Source of the DNA: Apostichopus japonicus
Taxonomy: Eukaryota; Echinodermata; Holothuroidea; Aspidochirotida; Stichopodidae
Direction of reading: 5' to 3'
DNA length: 64,000 nt
Assembly (NCBI RefSeq): GCF_037975245.1
Contig: NC_092567.1
Location: 14,710,876-14,774,875, forward strand
Positions 50,982-62,947 of the stretch are shown here, in pieces (the first letter of the stretch is position 1; every line of letters starts with the position of its first letter). The notes under the pieces are model-generated. The model saw only the letters and a list, made by a program, of their open reading frames with translations. It did not search any database and had not been told where the DNA came from. The position numbers were made by a program, and so were the translations under genes.

Positions 50982-51040
50982 GTTCTAGATTCGGTAGAAC
51001 GAGAGTGCTATTGGTTGTGGGGAGACTAGGAGCAAATTAA
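50982..51040 (+). repeat. Dispersed repeat B, right-end fragment
   Basis: TTCGGTAGAACGAGAGTGCTA followed by GGTTGTGGGGAGACTAGGAGC. The GTAAG has been lost (GACTAGGAGC). Opposite orientation to the copy 40 bp to its left. Confidence 0.75.
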
Positions 51041-51769
51041 ATTTGAGCGAATTGGAAATATAAGCTACTATGTGATGATGGTATATCAGTCATATATTCA
51101 GAAACAGAATGGTAGCTACAAAGACTAATTTAACTCAACACTAGAATCACTGACATATTTTAACAACTACAAAAAAAAATTATAACAATTGTCATAACTC
51201 CATGTGTGCAGAACCACAATTATTATGTCCTCATTGGAATGATATGTGTACGCAAAATTAAATTATCTTGATGATATGTTCAATAATACATATATGTTGA
51301 ATTATCACAACATGTATTATATGAAACTGGGTTCACCTAATTAGCTGCTACTTTTGTTAATTATGCAAAAATGGGATTAAAAAAAGACGTGCTAGTGTCT
51401 ACAAAACCGACTTCATTTTCCGATTGTGTTTGAAGAACATAATACAGGAGAGCTACCAAGATTGTACCTTGACAAAGGCTTCAACCGACTCGATCGGTGT
51501 GTCACTGACTCTCCCAGTCAAAATTTGTTACATTCATTACTTTAGGATGCAAGTCTCTCTGTGAAACATTAGCCGTAATTAACTGATGCAATTGTTTTTC
51601 CCCCTTTGCACTAAAACCATGAGCTTTGATTTCACGGATGAAGAAGTCAACAACGACGAGCAGGATCGAGAGGAGATAGAACTTCCAGCATAAATAGGTC
51701 AAGTTAATCAATAAAAATTCCAATTGACAAGCAAACCTCAGGTGAATATGTTTGTGGTAGTATCTTAAG
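51041..51769. other. Non-coding, one small acidic ORF
   Basis: AT-rich. A 24-codon ORF at 51619-51693 with a fair start context (ACCATGA) begins MSFDFTDEEVNNDEQDREE. It is too short to support as a gene. Confidence 0.5.
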
Positions 51770-52015
51770 TTTAGTTTGGAGAGAGTGATAGCTTGGGGAA
51801 TATACCGACCACGTCCCTGCAAAATTCTATCCGTCGTTCGTTCGTTCTTCGTTCCTCGTCCCGTTGCTCTGTGGTTTTCGAATCAAAGATCATCTATACT
51901 AGCAATGTTATGTCTTCTTCAGCGTACTAAGCTTCATCTGGGCATTTATGCTGAATAAGCTTCTCGCTACCGCTGAGCTGCGAGGTTGATTTCGCAGCGA
52001 AGCTTTCGTTAAAAC
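51770..52015. promoter_or_regulatory. CpG-rich pocket
   Basis: About 18 CpG in 245 bp, including (TTCG)n at 51835-51850 and CGCTACCGCTGAGCTGCGAGG at 51965. On the minus strand TTTTGCAG|GGACGTGG near 51815 resembles an acceptor followed by a 100-codon open frame with a hydrophobic stretch (FYLLSILLVVVDFFI). Unrecognised. Confidence 0.22.
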
Positions 52016-52211
52016 AAAAACAGTCGGCCATAGGGTAAAAATTGTAATCACATTCCAAAAGTAAATTTAACATAAAAATATTTTTTGAAAAAGCCAACAG
52101 GAGAAAATAAACATGACAAGGTTCTAACGAACAATTTTTGGGTTCTTTGGTTTCTTGGTTTCAATTCGATATTCTAAGCGCATGGAAGATTATGTACACT
52201 TCTGAAATATA

Positions 52212-52478
52212 ATTAGCAAGATCATGAATCTATTGTCAATATGCATTGACTACACCATGTATGTATATTACTATTGATTAGCAGGATTATGAATCTTTCA
52301 TCTACAGAAATGGAATACACCACTGAAATTACTAAATGATTTTCAAGATCATGAATCTAATGTCAATACACATGGACTGCACCAATACACATGGACTGCA
52401 CCGTGAATATTACTATCAGATTAGCAGCATTATGAATCTTTAATCTACAGAAATGGAGCACACCATTTAAATTACTGT
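52212..52478. repeat. Tandem array, ~80-bp monomers in ~170-bp pairs
   Basis: ATTAGCA(A/G)GAT(C/T)ATGAATCT recurs four times. Alternate copies continue TCTACAGAAATGGA(A/G). An extra short duplication, CAATACACATGGACTGCAC, lies near 52360-52400. Confidence 0.85.
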
Positions 52479-54030
52479 ATGTTTTAGTGTATTGATGAAT
52501 ATTTTCACAGCACACATAGCAGACCATGTATTTTGCTATGCATGATGTAGTAGGACATTGCCTATTCTATCAATGCATGTTATGGTCAAGATGTAAATTA
52601 AATTAACACATCCATGAGGTTATTGTTCAACTTAACATGTATGTATGGTTTCTTTGCTTAATTGGAGATTTCATAATTCCAATAAGTACCAAAGGTTATG
52701 AATCCCTAAATATATGTTACACATGTATAAATATATATACTAAAATATGTAAGATGAGAAGTATTGATGGTGATTATCAAGAGTGATAGATGAGCTATGC
52801 TAGCACAAGAGGTTGGCAGTTACGGAAGGGAGATGGCCATACACGCACACAAAGAATTGCCAGATGCTAGAGCGAGGTAAATACGATAATGCATAGGTTA
52901 TATGAGGTGAGGGAGTACTCGCTGTGAATTACAAAAACCATGTCGTGGACAGAAGAGTATGACATCATCACATGCAGACCAAGCTATTAAACTGACCATG
53001 AATATCAGACAGTAACACATCTCTGAACAAAAGGACTATAATGTTCAACGTTACGAACATTTTCAAAGAATTTGCAATCACGATAAAAACGACTGACAAT
53101 GATAGTGTTCCGTTATGTCTCGTATCACCGAAAGGAATATATCTGGAATTCGTGGGATTTAGCGCGAGGCACACTCGGACAATAACGGGGGGCGGAAAAT
53201 TACTACGTTTAGGGTAGATTCAGAATTTACTCAACTACTTAAACACAGACAGCTTTACAAACTCAGAATTAAGGCTAAATGCAACAAGTCGGGTGTCTCG
53301 AACTCCAAGACAAAACTATCTCTAACTTGCTCTCATAACTGATCTTATTGGGATTTATCTACGCATGTACTGACATTAATGATTGGCTTGACTCATTATC
53401 GTTTCCGCTAGATATCCAATCAGGCTATCACTGTGCTGCCAGTAACAATAGTTAAATAGACTACAAGGGACGCTAGGTACCAATTAAAACATCTCCACTC
53501 AAATCTAATACCTTTGTCTCCCATCATCAATAGGGAAACATTGCATAAACATACAAGAAAATTTGACAAAAAGACAGTATCCTCAACGAAAGACAGTACG
53601 GAGATAGCAATGTCTAATTCTTCGATTCTGATTTTACTGCACGTCATTCAGAATCATTCATGTGGCCTCTAACGCTACATGAAAACTGTTAGACATAGCC
53701 ATAGGACAAACTCCACACCTGAATTCCAAACACTAGCCATACTTTATGAGTGCACGACAAATATTTTAACACCTGACATGATATTGAGGGGCTGAAGTCC
53801 TGGCAGCTCACAGCTGCTACCTCCCAACCAAAGACAACCAGGTTTCACAAAATTATGCCCCAGTATATAGTCAAGGGTCATTAGAAATGATTATTTCTTT
53901 AGAGGACAATATTGTAACAAAACTGAATATATCTAGGATCATACTCGAGTTTCCAAAATGTCAAGGATGTGGTTTTCCTTTTGTTATTATTATTAAATCC
54001 TATTAGCTATATAAGTTGGAGATCTTTAAA
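52479..54030. other. Non-coding, nothing recognised
   Basis: AT-rich with modest CpG content at 53100-53420. No supported gene. Confidence 0.55.
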
Positions 54031-54444
54031 GTATAACACTAACTAACAGTATAATGCTAGAAACAACAGTAAAACGCTAAATAATAGTATAAATGCCAAA
54101 TAACAGTATAACGCTAAATACCAGTAAAACGCTAAATAACAGTACAACTCTACATCACAGTATAATGTTTAATAACAGTACCACGCTAAATACCAGTATA
54201 ATGCCAAATAACAGTATAATGCTAAATACCAGTACAACGCTTAATATCAGTATAAAGCTAAAAATACCAGTAAAACGCTAAATCCAGTAAAACGTTAATT
54301 AACAGTACAAGGCTAAGTAACAGTAAATCGCTAAATAACAGTAAAACACTAAATGACAGTACAACGCTAAATAGCAGAATAACGCTTAATATCAGTATAA
54401 CGCTACATAAACGTACAACACTACAATATAGTATAACACTAAAT
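54031..54444. repeat. 18-bp minisatellite, ~23 units
   Basis: The unit is CAGTATAACGCTAAATAA with frequent A/C/G substitutions. An 18-bp period keeps frames open on both strands (NNSITLNTS-like and LFSVVLSFSV-like), not coding. Confidence 0.93.
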
Positions 54445-55440
54445 CTATATATCTGTGTACATGCACCTTGGGAAGTGGTTGTTTCAAGGATACAATAATT
54501 CACAGCTAAATAAATTAAGAGTTCTTGTCTTCAATTCTCTACATGAATTGACTCATTAAGGAATTCTTCAGTGTTCTTATAACACATTTTGTATTTTGTT
54601 TGTCAAGTAGTAATAATCTAAAACCATCTTTCCTCACAAATGTTCCTCATAAATTCAAATCCTCTTCCCTCTTATGATAAACAAATCGCCACCATCATGA
54701 CAGTGCATCTTTTACGAATCTGTTCTGATCCTACCATTACAATCAATAAATCTGGGGGGAAAACTCCACTAACGATGAGAAAATATTTAAGGTTGGCTCT
54801 GAGCTGGGAGGAATGGGGGAATTAGGGGATGGGGGGAGGAAGACGAGGAAAGTGGAGGAGGAAATTGCAGGAGAGGACAGATGTCACAGATTAAGGTAAC
54901 TCTGAAAATGGAAAATGTTGCTCTCATCACTGAGGGAGAATTCAAGAATGCAATTGTTAAGTAGAGACAGGTAAGTGGAAAGCACAGCATCTCTGTCATG
55001 TGCTTATCAGTGATATTAATTAGTGATATAGCTTTCTCATAGAGTTCTTAACTTATTATATTGAATGGAATTATTCCTAAGTTGCATTTATTCCACAGTA
55101 TGTTCTACGCTCCATCCTGTGTTTATCAGAAACCATATACCACAATAATACTGTTTCTCTAGTTCTACTGAGAACATATCATATTCCATTCACAATTTAT
55201 CAATGAAAACACAAGTTTATACAGCACAGTGGTATTATGTTTTAGATTTTTTTTCGTTTTTTTTTATTTTATTTTTATTGAAAGACTAAATATTTTTCTT
55301 GTTTTTGATAAAACACTTCCAGCAATACCACTGTGTTTTGTCCATCAGGCATATCACATAATGTCATTTTGTGATGTATATTGTTCATATTCAGTCATCA
55401 AAAGTGATAACACATAACAATACTATAACTTTGTCCTTCC
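54445..55440. other. Non-coding
   Basis: G-rich stretch at 54808-54870. A degenerate repeat B right end (TAGAGACAGGTAAGTGGAAAG) lies near 54963-54983. No gene. Confidence 0.55.
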
Positions 55441-55990
55441 CCCTCCTCTCTCACTCTCTCTGTAGTGGCCCCTCTCTCTCACTCTGTAGTAGCTCCTCTC
55501 TCTCTCTGTAGTAGCCCTCCCCCCCTCTCTCACTTTGCAGTAGCCTACTACCAAAGCTGCAGCTATCTTCCAACCAATATCCTTTTCTTCCTATGCAGAT
55601 TACAACCCCCATCCCCTGCCCCCGGCCCCTGCCCCATCTCCCCCTCTCCCCCCTCTCACTCTGTAGTAGCCTACTACCAAAGTTGCAGCTATCTTCCAAC
55701 CAATATCCTTTTCTTCCTATGCAGATTAGTGAGATTACAACCCCCATCCCCAATCCCCGCCCCCATCCCATCTCCCCCTCTCCCCCTCTCACTCTGTAGT
55801 AGCCTACTACCAAAGCTGCAGCTATCTTCCAACCAATATATATCCTTTTCTTCCTATGCAGATTAGTGAGATTACAACCCCATCCCCAATCCCCGCCCCC
55901 ATCCCATCTCCCCCTCTCCCCCTCTCACTCTGTAGTAGCCTACTACCAAAGTTGCAGCTATCTTCCAACCAATATCCTTTTCTTTTCTAT
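55441..55990. repeat. Pyrimidine-rich tandem array, ~126-136-bp unit, 4 copies
   Basis: After a (CT)n tract with CTCTGTAGTAGC sub-repeats, AGCCTACTACCAAAG(C/T)TGCAG recurs at 55542, 55668, 55801 and 55937. Each is followed by ATCTTCCAACCAATATCC and TTTTCTTCCTATGCAGATTA, then C-rich filler. Every unit contains a strong 3' splice-site-like string (TTTTCTTCCTATGCAG). Confidence 0.93.
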
Positions 55991-56139
55991 GCAGATTACC
56001 TGTTTCAACAGATGGTCGTCAATTATTGCAAGACGCATATATACAGAATGTATGCAGACTAAGACAACCAATTTATCAATAATTAAACCTATTCCGCACA
56101 GTTCGCAGTATCTTGCCAGAAGTAAATTATCCAAATAAG

Positions 56140-56522
56140 GAGATGTTGCACCAGAAGTCGACTTCCAGGGTATTTCGGTTCTCTTCCATTCTCTATTTAA
56201 CGGAAGCAATAACTTCCCCGAGTCCCGAAATCAATCAATACGACGTGCAATTTTGAAGGCGGTAACCCAATTGACCCAAACCACCTGCGGAGGTCATCGA
56301 CCCCCGAGAAACCGGATGAAAACGGCAGATTTTTACGTGCGACGTCGCAAGACGAGAAATGAAAAAAATGAGGGGAAAGCGTATCCGCTATGGTACCTCA
56401 TGCCCTTGTCACACGATCGCAGTGAACTAGGTCACTGGGTCAACGTGGGTGTAAAATTCCAACCCAGGTTTAGTTTGGAGCAGAAAACCATCTTCTCATT
56501 TTCAGATTCTGAGCTGCGTTAA
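56140..56522 (+). promoter_or_regulatory. CpG-rich pocket overlapping an 89-codon ORF
   Basis: About 22 CpG in 310 bp (56170-56450). A frame open from 56253 (TTG, first ATG 56319) to a TAA at 56520-56522 contains MKTADFYVRRRKTRNEKNEG and GHWVNVGVKFQPRF. It is basic and non-repetitive, and I do not recognise it. Either a small exon or a regulatory element. Confidence 0.25.
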
Positions 56523-58057
56523 ACCCCGTGGCTACCTCAAAATTCAATTTCTGGCCTAAATCCCACAGCCTCATTAAGATCCGTACATGGGTCTTCTTTT
56601 CTTTCCAATAAACCTGGGAATAATCCGAGATAGAGAGAAAACTGGGTCGATCAACGTTTGTAACCCAGTACCACATCGCCCAGCAGGAGCCTAGGGATAA
56701 TCAAACATTTAAAGGTAATCTATGCACACACCCTCCCTCCCGTCTACCTCAGATTATGAATTTTGTTGCAAGTAGTATTAGTTTTATTGATTTCATTGCC
56801 AATTAACCGACTTTCTGACAGACCTCGGCTTAATGACAATCAAAATAGAAAAGTCTTTCTAATGATAATTTGTGGCGATTTTAATCGCAGACAGCTCTCC
56901 TTGTTCGTGTATATCATTAAGTGCCGCATCTCTAGGTGGAAATTATTTACGTGGCGATGTAAATGCACCTGTCCAGACATATAGAGGGCGCTATCAAGAC
57001 AGACGTAGGGCGCACTGCAGTCCTTGTCGAGGAACACTGAAAGTTTAGGTATGAATTAAGTTATTACAAGTTAGCAAAGATGTAATTTTTAAAGCACTCT
57101 TCAATCTCATTCTAATTCTCAAATACCTCCTTTCTCCTCTATACCTCTCCCCTCCCTCCCCGCCCCCCTCCCCTCCCTCTTCCTTCTCCGACCATCCAGA
57201 CCCTGTAGGTAAACCTTATGACACTTTGGTTGCTAGATATGATTGTTATGAGATGGTCTCTTCATTCAGAACTTTGTGTTCATCAGTGGGATTCTTTCAA
57301 CTGACTTGATATTCCTCACCTCTATTAGTAGTTAATTATATCATTATTGTAGTGCTCGTGTGTGCTACATTATATTGAATGTTGGCATTACTGGCCAAGT
57401 GCATGATACCTACATGACTGGACGTTGAAACTTAAAGTTACATATAGTCTCTGTACAGTTGCAGTTTCAGAGGCTAGCTACGTAGCCAACTTGTTCTGAG
57501 CCTGTCACGACCCTCACAAGCACTCACTTTGTAGGTACTGTACCTACATGACTGTACTATACTATACTATACTCCCTGGTGTGTTGTCCGCCCAAAAAAA
57601 TAACACCATCGACAACCAAACACGCCACGCGCACTACAATACTGCGTTTTGCAGGCAAATGCAGTTCAAGTTACTATTACTCTTAGCCTCCATTCAAACC
57701 AACATACTGTTGTCTTAGCTAGCACACAGAGTTTCTTTCAACGTAAAACATTGCAGTTAAACCATTCAATGTTCACAACAGAGGTACAGATGTATACATG
57801 GATGGAAATATATATACAAAGGTTAATCTAGTTTAACCCAGCAGGAAGTATTTATACTTACCTTCCAATTACACACAAACAATGTACTTATAGCCTTTCC
57901 TTTGCATTTAAATGTTACAAGTTGAAATGCACTTTCACTTGGAGTTCAGAGTGAACTTTTACCCTCATTCTCTACACTGTTAATAGGTTGCATGTTCTTT
58001 TTTTTTTCTGTTCTTTTTTTTTGTAATGAATGACAGACATGGATAAACTTAGAAGAA
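56523..58057. other. Non-coding, nothing recognised
   Basis: C-rich tract at 57140-57190, (ACTAT)n at 57553-57573, CpG cluster at 56940-57030. No supported gene. Confidence 0.55.
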
Positions 58058-58302
58058 TATTTGGAAAAAGGAGGGGAAGGTGAGGACGAGAGGGAGGAGA
58101 GAGAGAGGAGAAGAGGAAGGAGTAGGAGGAGATGGAGATGGAGAAAGGCTGGATGAGAAGGGAGATGAAAAACAGGAGTGAGAGAGGAAGGACACAGGAG
58201 GGGACAGAATGTGAGAAGGGAAAGAGGAAGGACACATGGGAAGCGAGATAGAGGCGGGGAAATGAGGAGCAGAGGGGGGTGAAAGGGGGGAAGGGAAGGT
58301 AG
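58058..58302 (+). repeat. Polypurine tract
   Basis: ~245 bp that is over 85% purine on the plus strand, with GAGGAAGGA-type repetition. The Ser/Pro/Leu-rich minus-strand frames of 105-134 codons are artefacts of the polypyrimidine strand. Confidence 0.85.
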
Positions 58303-59781
58303 ACAACTTTGTGATACAAAAGGGCACTCCCTGAACTTGACTTGGATCAAACACGAAAGCCGACAATCAAAGCCAATGGTGTAACTGATGAACTAACATA
58401 AGAGAAAGGTGGTTGGGTAGATACAGGTGAGGAGCCATGTAAATCTAACTTAAAACTCATTTTGGTTTGGAATGAGACAATTTCAATCCCTGGGAGAGGA
58501 GGCTGAAGTTGGACAGGTCTCTCCCCTCCCCCACCCCCTTATCCAATCGCTTCTGTACATACGCTTCACATCGAAGGCTACCCCAGAGCAGACATGAACT
58601 CTGCTTCTAATATATAATGACCCAATGCTACAGAATCTTCAGCAAATTATGCAGTTTCATCTGAACCCAGATCAGGATGGGCATCTTATCTAGATTACAA
58701 TCTCACCAATGGCTGAGTTTTCACAATTTGGACCTAGTGTGTAAACGATACCACAGTGTTAGGTATATATGTGTACTGAGCCTTTAAGGGAACTTGCAGG
58801 TAAGGAAATAAATTTGACAATAACTCTTTGAAAGGTGTCAAATATATGTTCAGCATTAAGTATATTTTTGAAAAGGATTAAGATAGGATTCTCCTTCAAA
58901 TCCAACAACCATTTACATTTATTAGAACTTTATTAGCTTTGCAAGTTTAGACCCTGGAGCTATTATGGAATAGCTTCATGGTTCAGCAAAGATTTGTACA
59001 GCAAAACCTAGATAGATTTTGCTCTCAAAGCCTGTATAAGGCAGGTGAACTTTCCTCTGACAGTGCTCCTAACACAGTTCAACATTCCTCTTAGCAGTCC
59101 ATCAAAGAAATCTGGCACCCTGGTAAGAAATCAGCTATCCCCAAGCTGTGGACTAGGCATGACCTTCATCTTAATTGCAATGTTGTTTACTATGTAACCA
59201 ACATGCTGAGGAATCCAGGTGCATTACAAATTGTGGTGGAAACATTATTTAATGTGAAACTGCCCACCGGTTAAGTGTGGTTCACGCAGGTCATAGCATC
59301 ACAGGGGGGAAGGGGAGGGGTTTGTAAAGCCAACGTTCAAAGGGAGTAGTGTTTGCTATAATTTGAGGTGAGGAATTGACCTACTAATAATGCAATCTTT
59401 GTTGCATCTTTGAGGAAACATCCAGCCCTCCCATCCAAGGACAATGAAACTCGTAGAAGAGAAAAAACCTTGGCTGAAATCGTAATGTTTGCCCTGAAAG
59501 CATGACGAGACATTAATAATTATATAGCAAGACTACCGGTCAGAGGTCAAGGTTGGACCACCAAGGGGTGCAGGCAGGGGTTGAAGTGAATTAATGTAAC
59601 CATTTCTAATAATAACAACATGCTGCAAGTTGCAAGACTGACTACCTTAAAGCACATCACAGCATGATACTTAGAGAAACCTGTACAAAGTGCAACTATG
59701 TACTGTACCAGTACATACTGAGTCCCAACAGACTATAAGCACAGCTAATAGGAGTAGATCAATCATCAACCACAAACGTCT
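58303..59781. other. Non-coding, nothing recognised
   Basis: Possible degenerate repeat B right end (GATACAGGTGAGGAGCCATG) near 58420-58440. Otherwise unique AT-rich sequence. Confidence 0.55.
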
Positions 59782-59785
59782 TTAA

Positions 59786-60148
59786 AGGGTGTGACGACTC
59801 ACGCAAAATGAAAGGTCTATTAATGCCGGTAATTTGACCTAGTTTCGAATGAGGTGTAACAGAAGTGTTAGACACCACCATCGATCCCAGAAAATACACA
59901 CACAGCTTGCTACCGTCGGTAATTAGACACTAGTGTACAGTCAGTACATACAGCTGCGGTCAATACCCACAGCACAGTGTACAAATGATACAGCGATGGA
60001 CATCTCAGGTCCAGCTAAAGATAACAAGGTATCACATTTCATTACTATCTGCATTTTGTAGCGACGCGAACAAAACGTCACTTGCAAGCAACAGAAAGTT
60101 AACTTTTTCAGATGGCCGCACGCGGTTTGGGGTGAGTCTTCAATGCCT
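59786..60148 (+). mobile_element. Family A MITE-like element, copy 4
   Basis: ~363 bp with TTAA flanks (59782-59785 and 60149-60152). Left terminus AGGGTGTGACGACTCACGCA, right terminus GGTGAGTCTTCAATGCCT. The terminal repeats have gained substitutions. Confidence 0.88.
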
Positions 60149-62727
60149 TTAAATTATATTTGTTTCCATTTTCTAAATGATTTTGCATAAGAATGAAAAT
60201 TCATAAACGATAAGAACTTTAGTCACCAGACTACAGGCAGTCAGTAAAACTAAAGATCCTCAGTAAGAACCATGTTGTTAAGGTTCTGGCATGGTTTAGA
60301 GTGGGAAGGAAGATAGCATGGATCTGAAGGGGTAAACATTGCGGGGGGAGAGGGATAGGGGGGGCACAGCTCTAAAATTTTAACAATTGTTGTAGTAATA
60401 AGCTAGATAAATCAGAGTGAATATTTGTATCTTGTAGACAGGTTAGGATGGAATGAAGTAAATCCCAATGTTAAAATATTTCTGGTATTACTCGGGTTCA
60501 ATAAAAACCATTGGAACCATCTCCATACATGTGTAAAACTTGGTACTTAAGTCTTCATTATAGTAAGAATGGAAGGTAAACCCTGCCAGTAATCCAGTGG
60601 GGGAAAACATTGCTAAATACAAACATGTTTGATCAAATCGGACAGAAGACAGAGTGCATGTTTAGTGTGAAGACAGGTAAGTAAGACAGACGGAGAAGAA
60701 AATCTTTGAAAATTAGGATTTGCACCTCTTGGTATAGAGATAATTCTTTTAGCTTCCTGAAAAAAAGGCAACTTGCACACTTTCATTGATTAAATTGTTC
60801 TCTAACCATATCATTTGTGAACCTTTGTAACAAATTTGTTTAGTCCCACTGTTGCAATGTACCAACATGCACACTTAGGTGTACTTAGCTGGTAAATATC
60901 AACCAATTTCTAAATGATAAACAACAGAAGATTACACTTGGCTCTAGGCCTAGTACTAGTAGTAGCTGATCTATAAATACATCTGATATCAAAGTCGTCT
61001 ACCCCTGGATCAGTGTTGACATTGGATTTCAAAACAAAAATAACACAATTTTAAATGTTTCCTTTAAAGACAATTCATGTTATTACAACTGTTACAATTG
61101 ATTGTATTCGTCTGGCACTTTCATGACAAAAGAACAACAAAGAATTTAGGTAGTAAACAGACAAGCATGGTTAAAAGTTTAATCCTGTAGTACCTAACAT
61201 TACTTCCTGTTGTATGCTTCAGTCATGTTCTGAACAAAGAAAGTTACACTATATGTTAAAAGTTATTGTAAAACATTCCCTCTAAAACAGGATGGCTCCA
61301 CCAGTATTCTTTCTTTTTCTTTATATTTTTAATATCTTCAAGGTGATGGGAAGTGAGATAACAGTTTTTTTTTTTTCTCCTGGGGGGGGGGGGGAGGTCA
61401 CAATGCAATCTGAAATTGATGTATAGCACTCCATAGCTGATTTAAGTTTTTCTAAATAAAGGAAAATTTGGAGGGCAGGACAATCATATAAAATTTGTCC
61501 TGTAATTTGGCCTGTATAAAATCCTGTCATTCATTCACTCTTTCTTCTAAAGGGATCTACCTGATTTAAATCATTTTGCTGCTGAAAATAGTCAGGTATA
61601 GGTCTAGGCTAGGCTAGAAGGCTAGGCTAGGCTAGAAATATGTGTTGGGTTTTTTGTAACATTCAGTAGGCATTGTACAAGCTTCGAATGTAACCGATTA
61701 TCATTTGCTGCGTGTGAATGAATTTTTCGTCGTGATGAGAGGAATTTTATTTCATGCTCGCCAATTTGGCGAGTAGTCAACCATTTTATGTCGTCAAGCC
61801 CCTGTGAGTTATAGACCAAGTATTCTATTACAGAAACATTTGGGCTTCACAGATATAAAAATTTGTTGGTCTTTTGAATACTTGGCTCTATTTCATTTCA
61901 TATCTAATGCAAAATTCAATTTTCAATGATCTAGACAAATTGAGTATGTTTTTATGTTATTAGAGATGCTTTAAGTCTTCTCTTTCGTACTATGGAGTTA
62001 CAAATAAGACTCAGAATGGGAAAAAATTCAACCCAACTTTTATAAAGTATTCCAGGATGAAATTAAATTTTTATAATCCTAATGCTCGCTCTTGTTACAA
62101 ATAGCAACTACCGAAATCATAAATTGACGACGGGGCCACGAATAAACAAAAAAACTAAAAGCTAGTTAATACTAACAAAACAACTAGTTCTAAAAGCCCA
62201 TGGATGACACCATTTTCATTTTCATAACTAATTTACCTCTACGCTATAAACAATAAATAAATAACAGATAATGCACTCGGTTTGCCCGGATTCCTAAATG
62301 TTCGTGAAACATTGTCATTTCAAAGTACCGCGATTCGCGGACACGCGAGTAAATGCACTTTGTTTGTTTGCGTCACGCTGAAAGAGAATAAATAACTGGA
62401 ATAGGAAAATAGGAAAGGATCTACGTCATTTAATCACATAAGACTTTGGCATAGAGTCAAAACTATGTTTAGATCATTCTTCATGTCTGGTACAAACTCA
62501 AGAGAAAGATAAGATTTGGATTTGCTTGTGACATCATCTACTCATTTAAGTACAGATTTCTCATTGACTTTTACTCAACTGTCTTTCCTTTCTTGTACTA
62601 CACATACTACATGCATAAAACGATGCCGTTCCACTGCATTCCTCGGTCGGCGTGTCATTTCAGTAAATAATGAGGTCAAAAGAATGAGGATATGTCGTTT
62701 AAATAATATATTTGCTAAGTAATGTAA
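60149..62727. other. Non-coding, nothing recognised
   Basis: Contains a degenerate repeat B right end near 60655-60690 (GTGAAGACAGGTAAGTAAG), G13 at 61382-61394, GGCTAGGCTA repeats at 61600-61636 and a palindrome CTCGCCAA-T-TTGGCGAG at 61757-61773. No supported gene. Confidence 0.55.
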
Positions 62728-62947
62728 TAGAACATATTCTATGCCAAATGGGATGGCAAATACCTAATGGTAGAATGAGAAGGAAGGGCAACGACTGGAG
62801 GAGCCGGTCGCTGAGGGTGCACAGTGTTAAAAGATTACCAGGGCATACTAGACACAGGAGAATGAGGTGCTAATGTTGTGGGGAGACAGGTAAGCGAGGA
62901 GCGAAGTAAATTAGAACATATTCTACGCCAAATGGATGGCAAATACC
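62728..62947 (+). repeat. Dispersed repeat B copy inside a 36-bp direct repeat
   Basis: Repeat B (62765-62914) is very similar to the copy at 38207. It is flanked by TAGAACATATTCTATGCCAA... (62728-62764) and an almost identical segment at 62912-62947, differing by one substitution and one indel. The hairpin is GACTGG-AGGA-GCCGGTC with one G-U pair. Confidence 0.85.

Noticed and set aside
51619-51693. 24-codon acidic small ORF with a reasonable start context
   Set aside because: Too short to distinguish from chance without conservation or ribosome data.
57946-58366. Ser/Pro/Leu-rich minus-strand ORFs of 105-134 codons
   Set aside because: Three frames are open simultaneously over a polypyrimidine tract, so this is compositional.
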